Source of the DNA: DATDRM01 sp035291705
GTDB taxonomy: Bacteria > Chloroflexota > Anaerolineae > Anaerolineales > UBA4823
DNA: 6,237 nt
NCBI GenBank assembly: GCA_035291705.1
Contig: DATDRM010000055.1
Location: 1-6,237 of the forward strand
Reading direction: 5' to 3'
This document shows, in pieces, positions 5,633 through 6,237 of the stretch. Each line of letters starts with the position of its first letter. The stretch's first letter is position 1. The notes beneath the pieces were generated by a model. It did not search any database. It saw nothing but the letters and a program-made list of their open reading frames with translations, and was not told the origin of the DNA. Both the position numbers and the translations under genes were made by a program.

Positions 5633-5720
5633 TAGTCACATAGTCATGTCGTCTGTCAGTCTTATAGTCAGTGGGGACTAACTGATTACCTGACTAGGTG
5701 ACTATCCGACTAAATGACTA
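5633..5720. repeat. Phase-locked 8-bp repeat array with central inversion
   Basis: The 88 bases divide exactly into eleven octamers. On the plus strand five read TAGTCACA, TAGTCATG, TCGTCTGT, CAGTCTTA and TAGTCAGT (5633-5672). The next six are in the opposite orientation: GGGGACTA, ACTGATTA, CCTGACTA, GGTGACTA, TCCGACTA, AATGACTA (5673-5720), i.e. TAGTCANN on the minus strand. The consensus is TAGTC plus three variable bases. The two halves can pair into a long imperfect hairpin with a loop at 5670-5675. The last unit contains the rpmG stop codon, and the array ends 5 bases before tRNA-Trp. Its function is unknown. Confidence 0.8.
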
Positions 5721-5885
5721 TTTCGTTTCGCGATGCAACCTGTGACATCGACAACGAGGGCAATACTTATTCAATTCCATCCGACCCGGGTCGTTGCGGC
5801 GATTCTTCTGTGTAGTATAATTGCGTTCCTTACACTCTGTACAGGCTAGCGTAACCACCGGGCGAACATCCTTCTTAGAAGCCAT
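5718..5885 (-). CDS. rpmG: 50S ribosomal protein L33
   Basis: Small protein of the large ribosomal subunit near the E site. The 55 residues start MASKKDVRPVVTLACTEC, continue KERNYTTQKNRRNDPGRMEL and end NKYCPRCRCHRLHRETK. Four cysteines in two CxxC pairs (C15, C18, C42, C45) make this the zinc-binding (C+) type, and the end LHRETK is the family hallmark. Oddly, position 47 is a fifth cysteine where lysine is usual (CPRCRKH in most members). The ATG at 5885 is preceded by GGTGG a few bases upstream, and the frame is closed by TAG at 5718-5720. It lies 42 bases after tuf and before tRNA-Trp, as often seen in bacteria. Confidence 0.96.
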   Translation of the reverse strand: MASKKDVRPVVTLACTECKERNYTTQKNRRNDPGRMELNKYCPRCRCHRLHRETK

Positions 5886-5927
5886 AATCCACCAATCAAT
5901 CTATCAATATACGGCCGGACCGCGTCT

Positions 5928-6237
5928 CTACTTTAGAATCTTGGTGATCACGCCGGCGCCGACGGTCAGGCCACCTTCGCGGATGGCAAACTTCGAACCT
6001 TGCTCCAGCGCCACCGGCACGATCAACTCCACTTCCAGGTTCACATTGTCACCCGGCATCACCATCTCGACCCCTTCCGGCAACTTGATCGTCCCTGTCA
6101 CGTCCATCGTCCGGATGTAAAACTGCGGCCGGTACCCACTGAAAAACGCCTTGTGCCGCCCCCCTTCTTCCCGCCTCAGCACATACACTTCGCTCATGAA
6201 CTTGGTGTGCGGTGTGATGCTCCCCGGCTTCGCCACC
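5928..6237 (-). CDS. tuf: Elongation factor Tu, C-terminal part only
   Basis: EF-Tu delivers aminoacyl-tRNA to the ribosomal A site as a GTP complex. Only the last 103 or so codons are in the window; they cover domain III, which contacts the T-stem of tRNA. Diagnostic stretches are AKPGSITPHTKFMSEVYVL, EEGGRHKAFFSGYRPQFYIR, the EGVEMVMPGDNV loop and the terminal FAIREGGLTVGAGVITKILK. The GTG at 6236-6234 is an internal valine codon (family VAKPG/VLAKPG) and not a start; the gene continues past the window edge. The GTPase domain is not visible. Confidence 0.98.
   Translation of the reverse strand, partial: VAKPGSITPHTKFMSEVYVLRREEGGRHKAFFSGYRPQFYIRTMDVTGTIKLPEGVEMVMPGDNVNLEVELIVPVALEQGSKFAIREGGLTVGAGVITKILK

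Noticed and set aside
5633..5720. CRISPR array
   Set aside because: Units are 8 bp with no 25-40 bp spacers, and orientation flips in the middle.
5821..6120. Plus-strand open frame over the rpmG/tuf junction
   Set aside because: It is antisense to L33 and EF-Tu, both clearly coding on the minus strand.
5928..6236. Complete 102-residue gene starting at GTG 6236
   Set aside because: The sequence is EF-Tu domain III and the GTG is an internal valine; the gene simply runs off the window.

Overview
The window carries a bacterial translation/transcription gene cluster. Every gene reads on the minus strand, so transcription runs from high to low coordinates: tuf (3' end only), rpmG, tRNA-Trp(CCA), secE, nusG, rplK, rplA, rplJ, rplL, then a strong intrinsic terminator and a two-component pair (OmpR-type response regulator and membrane histidine kinase, the kinase cut by the window edge). 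All proteins are recognisable members of standard families. The moderately high GC content, the NusG with a long acidic N-terminal extension, the zinc-ribbon L33 and the protein sequences in general suggest a member of the Chloroflexota, perhaps Anaerolineae. This placement is inference from memory of the families and was not tested by a search.

Region by region: 5928-6237 is EF-Tu domain III. 5718-5885 is a 55-residue L33 too short for most ORF callers. 5633-5720 is an unusual array of eleven 8-bp units that flips orientation in the middle. 5555-5627 is tRNA-Trp, and 5511-5544 is a strong hairpin without a U-tract. 4423-5437 holds secE and nusG. 3167-4362 holds rplK and rplA, each preceded by a near-identical RNA motif that resembles the L1-binding site of 23S rRNA. 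2936-3166 is a leader with an L10-binding fold, an attenuator-like hairpin and a possible anti-Shine-Dalgarno. 1945-2935 holds rplJ and rplL. 1863-1922 is the terminator. 1-1784 is the two-component system.

The genes form a coherent unit: elongation factor, ribosomal stalk proteins (L10, L12, L11, L1), the SecE translocon subunit and the NusG elongation factor, with three apparent layers of RNA feedback (L1 sites, L10 leader, attenuator). rplL is followed by a terminator and not by rpoB-rpoC, so the usual link to RNA polymerase genes is broken here. No mobile element, CRISPR array or defence system is visible. The most interesting material is non-coding: the paired L1-mimic sites, the phase-locked octamer array and the rplJ leader. 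No gene-free stretch exceeds 300 bases; the longest is the 231-base rplA-rplJ leader.
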